Origin: Zoogloeaceae bacterium | Lineage (GTDB): Bacteria > Pseudomonadota > Gammaproteobacteria > Burkholderiales > Rhodocyclaceae | Assembly (NCBI GenBank): GCA_015657735.1 | Contig: SSSX01000104.1 | Span: 1 to 11,195 of the forward strand | Direction: 5' to 3' | Length of the DNA stretch: 11,195 bases | Shown here: piece after piece, positions 1-7,369 of the stretch | Layout of the letters: every line of letters begins with the position of its first letter | Numbering within the stretch: position 1 is the stretch's first letter | Position numbers and translations under genes: made by a program | The notes under the pieces: generated by a model | Seen by the model: only the letters and a program-made list of their open reading frames with translations | Told to the model about the DNA's origin: nothing | Databases searched by the model: none

Positions 1-594
1 CTGCTGCATGCGATCGCCCACATCGAATTCAACGCGATCAATCTGGCCCTCGATGGCGTCTACCGTTTCCGCGGACTGCCGGCGGAGTTTTACGGCGGCT
101 GGCTGCAGGTGGCGGCGGAGGAGGCTTACCACTTCGGGCTGATCAGCGCGCGGCTCGGCGCGCAGGGATTCGGCTATGGCGACTTTCCGGCCCACCGGGG
201 GCTGTGGGACATGGCGGTGAAAACGGCGCACGACCCGCTCGCCCGCATGGCGTTGGTGCCGCGGGTGCTGGAGGCGCGGGGGCTGGATGCGACGCCGCCG
301 ATCGTCGCCAGCCTGCGCCGCGTCGGCGACGCGGAAACGATCGCCGTACTCGACATCATCCTCAACGACGAGATCGGCCATGTGGCGCTCGGCGACCGCT
401 GGTTCCGCCACTTTTGCGCCGAGCGGGGGCTCGAGCCGGAGGCTACTTACCTGGCGCTGATGGCGGAATTCGATGCGCCGTGGCCGCCCCGGCCCCTGAA
501 CGTCGAAGCCCGCCGGAAGGCGGGCTTCAGTGCCGGCGAGATCGCCCGGCTGGAGCGCGGCAGGCCGTGCCGGGAAAATCAGAGCGAGCCGTAG
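1..594 (+). CDS. DUF455 family ferritin-like protein, 5' end missing
   Basis: The frame is open from base 1 to a TAG stop at 592-594, so the window holds the last 197 residues and the start lies outside. The visible part begins in a helix with an H-I-E-F-N-A-I-N-L-A-L-D signature (residues 7-18). It continues with E40-E41-A-Y-H44, E-A-R-G-L-D (91-96) and a second metal-type motif N-D-E-I-G-H (122-127). Paired Glu/xxHis motifs on helices are what ferritin-like carboxylate-bridged di-iron proteins show, and this pattern matches the DUF455 family, which is distantly related to the tRNA hydroxylase MiaE. Its substrate is not established, so no reaction is assigned. The last 16 bases overlap the 3' end of the convergent ccsB, leaving no room for a terminator between them. 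Confidence 0.85.
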   Translation: MLHAIAHIEFNAINLALDGVYRFRGLPAEFYGGWLQVAAEEAYHFGLISARLGAQGFGYGDFPAHRGLWDMAVKTAHDPLARMALVPRVLEARGLDATPPIVASLRRVGDAETIAVLDIILNDEIGHVALGDRWFRHFCAERGLEPEATYLALMAEFDAPWPPRPLNVEARRKAGFSAGEIARLERGRPCRENQSEP

Positions 595-1718
595 GAGTGC
601 AGGCCTGACAGGAACATGTTGACGCCGACGAAGGCGAAGGCCGTCACCACCAGTCCGACCACCGCCCACCAGGCCAGCATCGCGCCGCGCAGGCCCTTGG
701 TGAGACGGATGTGCAGCCAGGCGGCGTAGTTGAGCCACACGATGAAGGCCCAGGTTTCCTTCGGATCCCACTGCCAGTAAGTGCCCCACGCTTCGGCCGC
801 CCACAGCGCGCCGAGGATGGTGGCGATGGTGAAGAAGGCAAAGCCGATGGCGATGGCCTTGTACATCACGTCGTCGAGCACTTCGGCCGCCGGCAGACGG
901 CTGGCCAGGATGCCCTTGCGCACCAGCAGGTCGGCGACGCCGATCATCGCCGCCAGTGCGAAAGCGCCGTAGCCGATGAAATTGGCCGGCACATGCACCT
1001 TCATCCAGTAGCTCTGCAGGGCCGGGATCAGCGGCTGGATTTCCTGCGCCTCGCGGGAGAAGGTGTACCACAGCAGGAAGGCCACCGCCGCCGAGATCAC
1101 CAGCAGCACGAAGGCGCCCATCCGGCGGGTGGCGTAGCGGCCTTCGTAGTACAGATAGAGCAGGCCGGTGATCAGCGAAAACAGGACGAACACTTCATAC
1201 AGATTGCTGATCGGGATGTGGCCGACGTCGGTGCCGATCAGGTAGCTCTCGTACCAGCGCACCAGGAGGCCGGTGGTGCCCATCGTCACAGCGCTCCAGG
1301 TGAGCGCCGAGCCGGTTTTCTCGGCGAAGTCGGAGCGCGCCAGCAGGCCCAGCCAGTAGGCGCCGGTGGCGATGAAGAAGAGGGCGCTCATCCACATGAT
1401 CGCCGTCTGGCTGGAGATCAGGTATTTGAGGAAGAACACCTTCTCGGCCCGCGCCAGGTCGCCCTGGTAAAGGGCGATGCTGGCCAGCGCGAGGGCGGCG
1501 GCGGCGGCGAGGAAGGGTCGGAAGGGTTTCCAGGCCCAGCCGACCGCGGCCAGAGCGGGCACCGCGAGGAACAGGATGAGCTTGTCGTAGATGTCCATGA
1601 AACCGCCGTACTGGCGCAGGGCGAAGGCGCCGCCGCCGGCCAGCGCGAGGGCGAACAGCCAGTCGCCGGGGTTCAGGTGGCGCAGGGCGGCGCCGGAGTC
1701 CTTGTGGGCAATGTCCAT
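579..1718 (-). CDS. ccsB: Cytochrome c biogenesis protein CcsB (ResC/CcsA-type haem handling protein)
   Basis: A 379-residue, very hydrophobic protein. It carries the WWD haem-handling motif W-G-T-Y-W-Q-W-D-P-K-E-T-W at residues 311-323, the family hallmark. Candidate haem-ligand histidines sit at membrane borders: H167 (G-H-I-P-I-S-N-L-Y-E), H242 (K-V-H-V-P-A-N-F), H336 (W-L-H-I-R) and H374 (L-H-S-Y-G). In System II cytochrome c maturation this protein pairs with ResB to carry haem across the inner membrane and join it to CXXCH cysteines outside. The ATG at 1716-1718 is preceded by GAGG at 1727-1730 with 8-base spacing, which supports the start. It follows resB by 15 bases and is surely co-transcribed. 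The 3' end overlaps the convergent DUF455 gene by 16 bases. Naming is inconsistent in the literature (CcsA, CcsB, ResC); the function is not in doubt. Confidence 0.95.
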   Translation of the reverse strand: MDIAHKDSGAALRHLNPGDWLFALALAGGGAFALRQYGGFMDIYDKLILFLAVPALAAVGWAWKPFRPFLAAAAALALASIALYQGDLARAEKVFFLKYLISSQTAIMWMSALFFIATGAYWLGLLARSDFAEKTGSALTWSAVTMGTTGLLVRWYESYLIGTDVGHIPISNLYEVFVLFSLITGLLYLYYEGRYATRRMGAFVLLVISAAVAFLLWYTFSREAQEIQPLIPALQSYWMKVHVPANFIGYGAFALAAMIGVADLLVRKGILASRLPAAEVLDDVMYKAIAIGFAFFTIATILGALWAAEAWGTYWQWDPKETWAFIVWLNYAAWLHIRLTKGLRGAMLAWWAVVGLVVTAFAFVGVNMFLSGLHSYGSL

Positions 1719-1733
1719 GGCTTCTACCTCACA

Positions 1734-3767
1734 TCACGGTTGGGGCTTGATGAGCGCAGCGATGGCGTCCCGGTGACGGCGGAAGGCGTCGTCCACGTCC
1801 ATCGACCTGCGGTTGGAGCTGAGCGCGACGAGCGTCTCGCCCGAGTCTTTGATCAGCACGAAGAGCCGGCGTTCGCGGATGTAGAGCATCGCGAAGACGC
1901 CGAGCACCAGCAGCAGCGAACCGAAATAGACGATCGGCTTGCCCGGCGAGCGGGTTACCTGCAGCACCGTGGCGCGCACTTCGTCGAAGCCGGTGAGCTG
2001 GAAATACACCGGCGCGCCGTAGTGCAGGCTGTCGCTGGTGGCGTTGAGGGTGTCGCGCAGCAGACGGGCGCGCTTCGGGTCGATCTCGATGGCCGGCTGG
2101 CCGGCGGTGGCGCGGGCCAGTTTCCAGGCTTCCCAGGCCGAGCCTTCGAGAATCTTGATGAAAACGTCGGCGGCCTTGTCCCGTTCGGCTTCCGGAATCG
2201 TGCTTTCGATGAACTTGCCCAGGCTTTCGAAGCCGCCGATGGCGAACAGTTCGAGCGTCTTGCGGGTGGTTTCTTCCATGCGCCGGCGTACGTTGGCATC
2301 CGTTTCACGGCCCAGCGAGGCGGCCGCGAAACGGCTGGCGATCCCGGCGTGCTGCGACTTGTCGACCAGCAGGCGGCGGATGGCCAGCCAGCTGTCGGCC
2401 TTGCCGTCGTCGTCGAGCGGGATGCGCATGAAGCGGAAGGGCGCCGACGGCGATTCGCGCATGCCCGACAGCAGATACCAGGCGCCATCCTGCTCGATGG
2501 GCTGCATGTAGTTCTGGTATTCGCGGGCCTGGCCGGCGGAGTCGCGCAGCTTGTACTGGATGCTCGGGCCGACGTTCTTCATATCTTTCTTGGTCGGCGA
2601 CTTGGCGCCGCTGCCCAGGTGCTTCTCGATGCTCGCGATGGTGCCGGCGTCGGACTTGTCCTCGTCGGCCATGTTCTCGATGTTGAAGACGCGGAAGGTG
2701 CCGAGTTCGAGCGTGTGGTCGAGGCCGGCGCGATTCACCTTGAACGAGTCGCCGACCGCGGCTTCGACGGGGAAGGCGTCGCCGCCGCTGCCGGGGCGCA
2801 GGTCGTGGCCGACGAGGCGGAGCTTCGAGCCGCCGTCCTCGAAGCTGGCCTGGTACATCATGATGCCGTCGAACTCGAAGGGCTTGTTGACCTCGATGGT
2901 CTTCTCGACCGACTTGCCGCTGGCGTTGTCGGTGATGACGATGTCGCTGGCGAAGCGCTTGGGCATCCCCGAGTCGTAGTGCTCGAGGTGGAACTTGCGC
3001 AGCGACACGGTGAACGGAAGATCCTGCAGCAGGATGCCGTCCTGTACGTTGAGCACCGCCACGCCGGCGCTCTTGCCCTCGGGGATGAAGACGTTGCCGC
3101 GGAAGCTCCAGTTGTCGAGGCCGAGGCGGCTTTCCGGCTTGATGTCGGAAATCAGCTGGTTGCCGGAGGTCACCACCTTGCCGCCGAGCGCCATCTGGGC
3201 CTTGAGGGGCAGGTTGCCGTCGAGCAGGCCGCCCACGCAGATCAGCACGATGGCGGCGTGGGCCAGGAAATAGCCGATGCGCGTCCAGCTGCCCTGCTTG
3301 GCGGCAAGCAGCACGCCGTCGTGGCGCGGGTTGATGCGGGTGGTGAAGCCGCTGCGGGCCAGGTAGGCGCTGGCGGCGTCGCGGGCCTGCGCGAGCGGCA
3401 GGCCGGCCGGCAGGCGGGCGTGGTGCTGGAACTGGGCGAGGGACACTTCCTTGGCGTGCTCGCGGAAGCCGCGCATGTCCTTCAGCATCGGCCGGGTCTG
3501 GCGGAAGATGCAGACCGTGGTGGACAGCACCAGGAAGCCGAGGATGGTCAGGAACCACACCGAGTTATAGACCGCATACAGCCCGAGCTTCTCGAAGATC
3601 GGGAACCAGAACGGGCCGAACTGGTTGAGGTAGTTGTTGTAGGGCTCGTTCTGCTTGAGCACCGTCCCGATGATGGAGGCGATTCCGAGGATCGTCAGCA
3701 GGCTGATCGCGAAGCGCATCGAACTGAGCAGTTCGTAGATCGCGCGGGAGGTGCTGCGGTGTCGCAT
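1734..3767 (-). CDS. resB: Cytochrome c biogenesis protein ResB (Ccs1)
   Basis: A 677-residue ResB-family protein, the partner of CcsB in System II haem delivery and ligation. Hydrophobic segments lie near residues 19-36, 65-85, 163-183 and 611-630. Between the third and fourth is a large periplasmic domain of about 430 residues, the usual Ccs1/ResB topology. H170 (F-L-A-H-A-A-I-V-L) in the third segment is a candidate haem-ligand histidine. The N-terminal stretch with T-I-L-G-I-A-S-I-I-G-T-V-L-K-Q and the following N-N-Y-L-N-Q-F-G-P-F-W are typical. The ATG at 3765-3767 is the first possible start, but no good Shine-Dalgarno sequence precedes it. A later in-frame Met at residue 17 would cut into the first membrane segment. 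It lies upstream of ccsB with a 15-base gap and downstream of the cytochrome c4 terminator, with no clear promoter between. Confidence 0.94.
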   Translation of the reverse strand: MRHRSTSRAIYELLSSMRFAISLLTILGIASIIGTVLKQNEPYNNYLNQFGPFWFPIFEKLGLYAVYNSVWFLTILGFLVLSTTVCIFRQTRPMLKDMRGFREHAKEVSLAQFQHHARLPAGLPLAQARDAASAYLARSGFTTRINPRHDGVLLAAKQGSWTRIGYFLAHAAIVLICVGGLLDGNLPLKAQMALGGKVVTSGNQLISDIKPESRLGLDNWSFRGNVFIPEGKSAGVAVLNVQDGILLQDLPFTVSLRKFHLEHYDSGMPKRFASDIVITDNASGKSVEKTIEVNKPFEFDGIMMYQASFEDGGSKLRLVGHDLRPGSGGDAFPVEAAVGDSFKVNRAGLDHTLELGTFRVFNIENMADEDKSDAGTIASIEKHLGSGAKSPTKKDMKNVGPSIQYKLRDSAGQAREYQNYMQPIEQDGAWYLLSGMRESPSAPFRFMRIPLDDDGKADSWLAIRRLLVDKSQHAGIASRFAAASLGRETDANVRRRMEETTRKTLELFAIGGFESLGKFIESTIPEAERDKAADVFIKILEGSAWEAWKLARATAGQPAIEIDPKRARLLRDTLNATSDSLHYGAPVYFQLTGFDEVRATVLQVTRSPGKPIVYFGSLLLVLGVFAMLYIRERRLFVLIKDSGETLVALSSNRRSMDVDDAFRRHRDAIAALIKPQP

Positions 3768-3824
3768 GGGCTGGAGCGTGCGGAGGTGGTGGGGTGGTGC
3801 GCGGGCGGGCGGCGGCTTCGAATG

Positions 3825-3856
3825 AAAAAAGGGGCGGCCGGAACCACCCCTTTTTT
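3825..3856 (-). terminator. Intrinsic terminator after cytochrome c4, bidirectional in form
   Basis: AAAAAAGGGG at 3825-3834 is the exact reverse complement of CCCCTTTTTT at 3847-3856. The stem can extend inward by GG/CC past one mismatch, closing a 6-base loop. Read on the minus strand it gives a GC stem followed by a run of Ts, 32 bases beyond the cytochrome c4 stop. The symmetric A and T runs would also let it act on the plus strand, but no plus-strand gene ends here. It stands between cytochrome c4 and resB, so resB-ccsB either depends on read-through or has its own promoter in 3768-3824. Confidence 0.88.
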
Positions 3857-3887
3857 ATAGCTGCCCGGCGCCGGGAAGCGCCTTGAC

Positions 3888-4523
3888 TCAGCGCAAGCCG
3901 GCGGCGTAGTCGGCGACGGCCTTGATTTCCGGATCGGTCATCTTGAGGGCGATGGTGCGCATCATCTTGGCCGGGTCGTTGGCCCGCTCGCCGGCGCGGA
4001 AGGCCTTCAGCTGGGCTTCGGTGTAGTCGGCGAACTGGCCGGACAGGCGCGGGTACTGGGCCGGCAGGCCGGCACCGGCGGGGCCGTGGCAGGCGGCGCA
4101 GGCGGGGATGCCGCGCTTCAGGTCGCCGGCACGCCAGATTTTCTGGCCGAGTTCGATGGAGGTCTTGCTCTTGGCGGACTCGCCTTTCAGCTGCTGGCTG
4201 GCGAAGTGGGCGGCGAGGTTCTTCATGTCGTCTTCCGACAGCGCGGCGACCATCCCGCCCATGACCGGGTTGGCGCGCTCGGCCGGCTTGCCGCCGTCGC
4301 TCTTGAAGTTCTTCAGCTGCTTGAAAAGGTATTCCGAGTGCTGGCCCGCGAGTTTCGGGTTGGTCGGGATCTGGCTGTTGCCGTCAGCGCCGTGACAGGC
4401 GCCGCAAACCTGTTCTGCAGTCTGTTTTGCCTTGGCCAGGTCGGGCTGGGGGCCGGACTTGTCTTGGGCCTGAACCGCAGCGGTGGCCAGAAGCAGCGAA
4501 AGCAGCAGGGAACGCTTGATCAT
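3888..4523 (-). CDS. Di-haem cytochrome c4
   Basis: A 211-residue periplasmic electron-transfer protein with two CXXCH haem sites: C-G-A-C-H at 40-44 and C-A-A-C-H at 132-136, one per c-type domain. Candidate axial Met ligands are M88/M91 (N-P-V-M-G-G-M) and M177/M178/M185. Residues 1-19 form a Sec signal peptide (M-I-K-R, a Leu-rich core, then V-Q-A before Q20). The start at 4523 is chosen over an in-frame ATG at 4541 because it gives a normal signal peptide and has GAGGA at 4528-4532 four bases upstream. Cytochrome c4 usually passes electrons from the bc1 complex to terminal oxidases. It lies next to resB-ccsB, which would attach its haems, but an intrinsic terminator separates them. It is divergent from engB across 119 bases. 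Confidence 0.93.
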   Translation of the reverse strand: MIKRSLLLSLLLATAAVQAQDKSGPQPDLAKAKQTAEQVCGACHGADGNSQIPTNPKLAGQHSEYLFKQLKNFKSDGGKPAERANPVMGGMVAALSEDDMKNLAAHFASQQLKGESAKSKTSIELGQKIWRAGDLKRGIPACAACHGPAGAGLPAQYPRLSGQFADYTEAQLKAFRAGERANDPAKMMRTIALKMTDPEIKAVADYAAGLR

Positions 4524-4561
4524 GATGTCCTCGGAAGCCAAGAATGTGGATGTCTCAAACC

Positions 4562-4576
4562 TGCTATTCTATAGCA
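4562..4576. promoter_or_regulatory. AT-rich palindrome in the cytochrome c4 / engB divergent region
   Basis: TGCTAT-TCT-ATAGCA is a perfect 6-base inverted repeat with a 3-base centre, in an AT-rich island inside very GC-rich DNA. It contains TAGAAT on the minus strand (4566-4571), one mismatch from a sigma-70 -10 box and about 43 bases upstream of the c4 ATG. On the plus strand it contains TATTCT/TATAGC, about 70 bases upstream of engB. No convincing -35 box is seen in either direction. It may be the core of one or both divergent promoters, or an operator. The position supports a regulatory role; the exact role is inference. Confidence 0.4.
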
Positions 4577-4642
4577 ATTCCCGACATTTGCGCGAGGCGC
4601 CCGCGCGCATCTGGCGCGCCGCTGCCTCGCCTTCCCCGCCCC

Positions 4643-5272
4643 ATGTCCCTGTTCCAGAACGCCCGTTTCGAAATCTCGATCGCCAAGCCCCGCGGCCTGC
4701 CGCCGCCCGACGGGCCGGAGGTGGCTTTTGCCGGCCGCTCGAACGCCGGCAAGTCGAGCGCGATCAACACCCTCGCCAACCACGTCCGGCTCGCCTTCGT
4801 GTCGAAGACGCCGGGGCGCACCCAGCTGATCAATTTTTTCCGTCTGCAGAACGGCGCGGTGCTGGTGGACCTGCCCGGCTACGGCTACGCCGAGGTGCCG
4901 GAGGCGGTCCGCCGCCAGTGGCAGCACCTGCTCGAGGATTACCTGACGAAGCGGCCCAATCTGGTCGGGCTGGTGTTGATCATGGATTCGCGCCATCCGC
5001 TCAAGGAGCGGGACCGGGTCATGATCGGCTGGTTCGCGCCCAGCGGCCGGCCGATCCACGTGCTGCTGACCAAGAGCGACAAACTCACCCGCAGCGAGGC
5101 GGCGGCGACGCTGGCGACGGTGCGCAAGGAGCTGGCGCCGTTCGGCGAACAGGTCACCGTGCAGCTCTTCTCGAGCCTCAAGAAGACCGGTGTCGATGAG
5201 GTCGAGCGGGTGGTCGGCGGATGGCTGGCGGCGCCCGACGATGCCGCCGGCGAGCAGTCGACCGTGAAATGA
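4643..5272 (+). CDS. engB: Ribosome biogenesis GTPase EngB (YihA/YsxC)
   Basis: A 209-residue TRAFAC-class GTPase of normal family length. All G motifs are visible: G1 G-R-S-N-A-G-K-S-S (31-39), G2 within K-T-P-G-R-T-Q (55-61), G3 D-L-P-G-Y-G (76-81), G4 T-K-S-D (143-146) and G5 S-S-L-K-K (177-181). G-R-S-N-A-G-K-S and D-L-P-G-Y-G-Y are specific to EngB. The family is needed for late assembly of the 50S ribosomal subunit. The frame is open upstream to 4544, but the ATG at 4643 gives the M-S-L-F-Q-N-A-R-F start typical of betaproteobacterial EngB; no clear Shine-Dalgarno precedes it. It is transcribed away from cytochrome c4, a neighbour pairing I recall from other betaproteobacteria. Confidence 0.95.
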   Translation: MSLFQNARFEISIAKPRGLPPPDGPEVAFAGRSNAGKSSAINTLANHVRLAFVSKTPGRTQLINFFRLQNGAVLVDLPGYGYAEVPEAVRRQWQHLLEDYLTKRPNLVGLVLIMDSRHPLKERDRVMIGWFAPSGRPIHVLLTKSDKLTRSEAAATLATVRKELAPFGEQVTVQLFSSLKKTGVDEVERVVGGWLAAPDDAAGEQSTVK

Positions 5273-5392
5273 CACCGGGTTCGGTGGCGCAGTTCATGGT
5301 ATGAATTGCACTTTCGCGCGACGCGGGTTCCGGCCGGCGTCGCCGAAGTGCGATTGCGCGATTTTTTCCACGATTTCATTCTGCGACCCGTC
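5273..5392 (+). other. Intergenic region upstream of manC
   Basis: These 120 bases separate engB from the guanylyltransferase gene. A possible -10-like TATGAA lies at 5300-5305 without a good -35 box, and a T run at 5363-5368 follows a GC-rich stretch without a stable hairpin that I can find. I see neither a convincing terminator for engB nor a defined promoter for manC, so the two may be partly co-transcribed. The frame of the downstream gene stays open back to 5306 (a TTG), but those extra residues do not resemble the family. Confidence 0.35.
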
Positions 5393-6832
5393 ATGGAACT
5401 TCAACCCGTCATCCTTTCCGGCGGCTCCGGCACGCGCCTGTGGCCGCTTTCCCGCGAACAGTATCCGAAGCAACTGCTGGCCCTGGTCGGCGACGAAACC
5501 ATGCTGCAGGCCACCGCCGGACGGCTCGCCGGTTTTGCCGGACGTCTTCCGGTGGCCGCCGCGCCGATCGTCGTCTGCAACGAGGAATACCGCTTCGTCA
5601 CCGCCGAGCAGTTGCGGGCGACCGGCCGCGGCACCAGCAACATCGTGCTCGAACCGGCGGGGCGCAACACCGCGCCGGCCCTGACCCTCGCCGCGCTGGC
5701 CGCGCAGCAGGCCGATCCGGTCCTGCTGGTGATGCCGGCCGACCACGTGATCCGCGATCTGGCCGGCTTCCAGGCGGCGATCGATGCCGGCATTCCGGCC
5801 GCCGAGGCCGGCGCCATCGTCACCTTCGGCATCGTGCCGGACCACGCCGAGACCGGCTACGGCTACATCCGCTTCGGCGCCGAACGGGCGGACGGCAGCA
5901 AGGCGATTGCCGCCTTCGTCGAAAAACCCGACGCAGCCACCGCCCAGCGCTACCTCGACAGCGGCGAATATCTGTGGAACAGCGGCCTGTTCATGGTTCG
6001 CGCGAGCATCTGGCTGAAGGCCATGGAGCACCTCCAGCCGGCGATGGCGCGCGCCTGTGCGGCGGCCTGGCAGGCCGGTTCGCGGGATTCCGATTTCGTG
6101 CGGGTCGATAAGGCGGCGTTCGGTGCCTGTCCGTCGGATTCCATCGACTACGCGGTGATGGAAAAGCTCGCCGGCGCCGTCGGGCTCGGGATTCCGGGTT
6201 GCGTCGTGCCGATGTCGGCCGGCTGGTCGGACGTGGGCGCCTGGGATGCGCTGTGGCAGATCGCCGACAAGGACGGCAACGGCAACGTGGCGCGCGGCGA
6301 CGTGCTCTTCGAAGACAGCCGCAACACCCTCGTCTATGCCCAGGATCGCATGGTGGCGTGTGTCGGGCTCGACGACGCGGTGATCGTCGAGACGCCCGAC
6401 GCGGTGCTCGTGACGAGCAAGGACAAGACCCAGAACGTCAAGCAGATCGTCGCCGCGCTGAAGGCCGGCAAGCGCAGCCAAGCCTCGGCCCACCGCAAGA
6501 TTCATCGCCCGTGGGGCTGGTACGACTCGATCGACAGCGGCGCGCGCTTCCAGGTCAAGCGCATCGTCGTCAATCCGGGCGCCCGCCTCAGCCTGCAGAT
6601 GCATTACCACCGGGCCGAGCACTGGATCGTCGTCAAGGGTACGGCCGAAGTCACCAACGGCGAGAAGGTCTTCCTGCTCGGCGAGAACGAATCGACCTAC
6701 ATTCCGCAGGGCCACGTGCACCGGCTGGCCAATCCGGGCAAGCTGCCCCTCGAAATCATCGAGGTGCAGTCGGGCAGCTACCTCGGCGAGGACGATATCG
6801 TCCGCTTCGAGGACACCTACGGCCGCGGCTGA
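5393..6832 (+). CDS. manC: Bifunctional mannose-1-phosphate guanylyltransferase / mannose-6-phosphate isomerase
   Basis: A 479-residue type II enzyme (ManC/AlgA/XanB family) of normal length. The N-terminal nucleotidyltransferase domain starts with G-G-S-G-T-R-L-W-P-L-S-R (10-21) and P-K-Q (25-27), the GTP/pyrophosphate loop, with F-V-E-K-P at 175-179. The C-terminal cupin domain (about 370-479) has H-R-P-W-G-W-Y (371-377) and the zinc-site pattern Q402-M-H404-Y-H406-R-A-E409-H, with H441/H443 in P-Q-G-H-V-H. It converts fructose-6-P to mannose-6-P and mannose-1-P plus GTP to GDP-mannose, the precursor for O-antigen, exopolysaccharide or GDP-fucose. The start at 5393 fits the family N-terminus although its Shine-Dalgarno is poor. 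No glycosyltransferase or phosphomannomutase gene lies nearby, so it looks like a stand-alone copy. Its stop abuts the stop of the convergent hypothetical gene. Confidence 0.95.
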   Translation: MELQPVILSGGSGTRLWPLSREQYPKQLLALVGDETMLQATAGRLAGFAGRLPVAAAPIVVCNEEYRFVTAEQLRATGRGTSNIVLEPAGRNTAPALTLAALAAQQADPVLLVMPADHVIRDLAGFQAAIDAGIPAAEAGAIVTFGIVPDHAETGYGYIRFGAERADGSKAIAAFVEKPDAATAQRYLDSGEYLWNSGLFMVRASIWLKAMEHLQPAMARACAAAWQAGSRDSDFVRVDKAAFGACPSDSIDYAVMEKLAGAVGLGIPGCVVPMSAGWSDVGAWDALWQIADKDGNGNVARGDVLFEDSRNTLVYAQDRMVACVGLDDAVIVETPDAVLVTSKDKTQNVKQIVAALKAGKRSQASAHRKIHRPWGWYDSIDSGARFQVKRIVVNPGARLSLQMHYHRAEHWIVVKGTAEVTNGEKVFLLGENESTYIPQGHVHRLANPGKLPLEIIEVQSGSYLGEDDIVRFEDTYGRG

Positions 6833-6835
6833 TCA
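6830..6835. other. Shared stop-codon palindrome TGATCA
   Basis: The TGA of manC occupies 6830-6832 and the TGA of the minus-strand hypothetical gene occupies 6833-6835 (TCA on the plus strand). Together they form the palindrome TGATCA. The two convergent genes have zero bases between them, and no intrinsic terminator is visible on either side. Confidence 0.9.
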
Positions 6836-7351
6836 GGCCGGCCTGGCGACGAATCCGAAGCGGGCCGCGACGTCGGCCTGCCGGATGCGTCCGACCGGAA
6901 ACCGCCGGCCGGCCCATTCCAGCGCGAGCGCCCCGTCGGGCTGCTCCGGGTCGCCGTCGAGCCGGGCGCACAGCGCGGCCAGATCGCGGTCGTCGAGCAG
7001 CGCGATGCCGTGCTCGGAGTCGAGCAGCAGGCTGCCTTCCTCGTCGAGCCAGACTGCGGCGACGGATTCCACCGGCTGCCCGATGTGGGTTTCGAGGCGG
7101 TCGGGCGCGGCGAGGCGCACGATCGTCGGCGTGTAGTCGAGATCGACGAAAACCTGCTGCGGGCCGTTCTGGAAGAACCGGCGGCCATCGTCGGTGGCCA
7201 TGTAGTTGCGGCCGATGAAGGCGGCCAGGCCGGCGTGCCGGACGGGCCCCTCGGGCACGCACCATTCACCCCGCCGCGACAGCCTCAGCCAGCCGGTGCA
7301 CGACGGCACGTTGGGCCACCGGGCCAGTGCCAGCCGGACGGCTTCATCCAT
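6833..7351 (-). CDS. Conserved-looking hypothetical protein of 172 residues, downstream of bamD
   Basis: I do not recognise a named function. The protein appears soluble: no signal peptide or membrane segment, acidic overall, with tryptophans and aromatic residues spread along it. Recognisable stretches are N-Y-M-A-T-D-D-G-R-R-F-F-Q-N-G-P-Q-Q-V-F-V-D-L (49-71), a middle part with E-T-H-I-G-Q-P-V-E and a Leu/Asp-rich stretch near 106-130. The C-terminus is rich in small hydrophobics. I have a loose memory of similar DUF2946-like-sized unnamed proteins in betaproteobacteria but cannot place a family. Codon use is like the neighbours and the frame is clean. It starts 18 bases after the bamD stop, so it is probably the second gene of a bamD operon. 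Its TGA and the manC TGA share one palindrome. Confidence 0.75.
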   Translation of the reverse strand: MDEAVRLALARWPNVPSCTGWLRLSRRGEWCVPEGPVRHAGLAAFIGRNYMATDDGRRFFQNGPQQVFVDLDYTPTIVRLAAPDRLETHIGQPVESVAAVWLDEEGSLLLDSEHGIALLDDRDLAALCARLDGDPEQPDGALALEWAGRRFPVGRIRQADVAARFGFVARPA

Positions 7352-7369
7352 TGCTATCGCCCCCGCCGC

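Noticed and set aside
711..3860. A 1049-codon plus-strand open frame opposite ccsB and resB
   Set aside because: It is antisense to two well-recognised genes, has a low-complexity composition rich in Ala, Gly, Arg, Glu, Asp and His, and resembles no family. Strong GC bias at third codon positions makes such frames common here.
5294..6721. A 475-codon minus-strand open frame opposite manC
   Set aside because: It is an antisense shadow of a gene with complete catalytic motifs; its composition is typical of GC-rich reverse frames.
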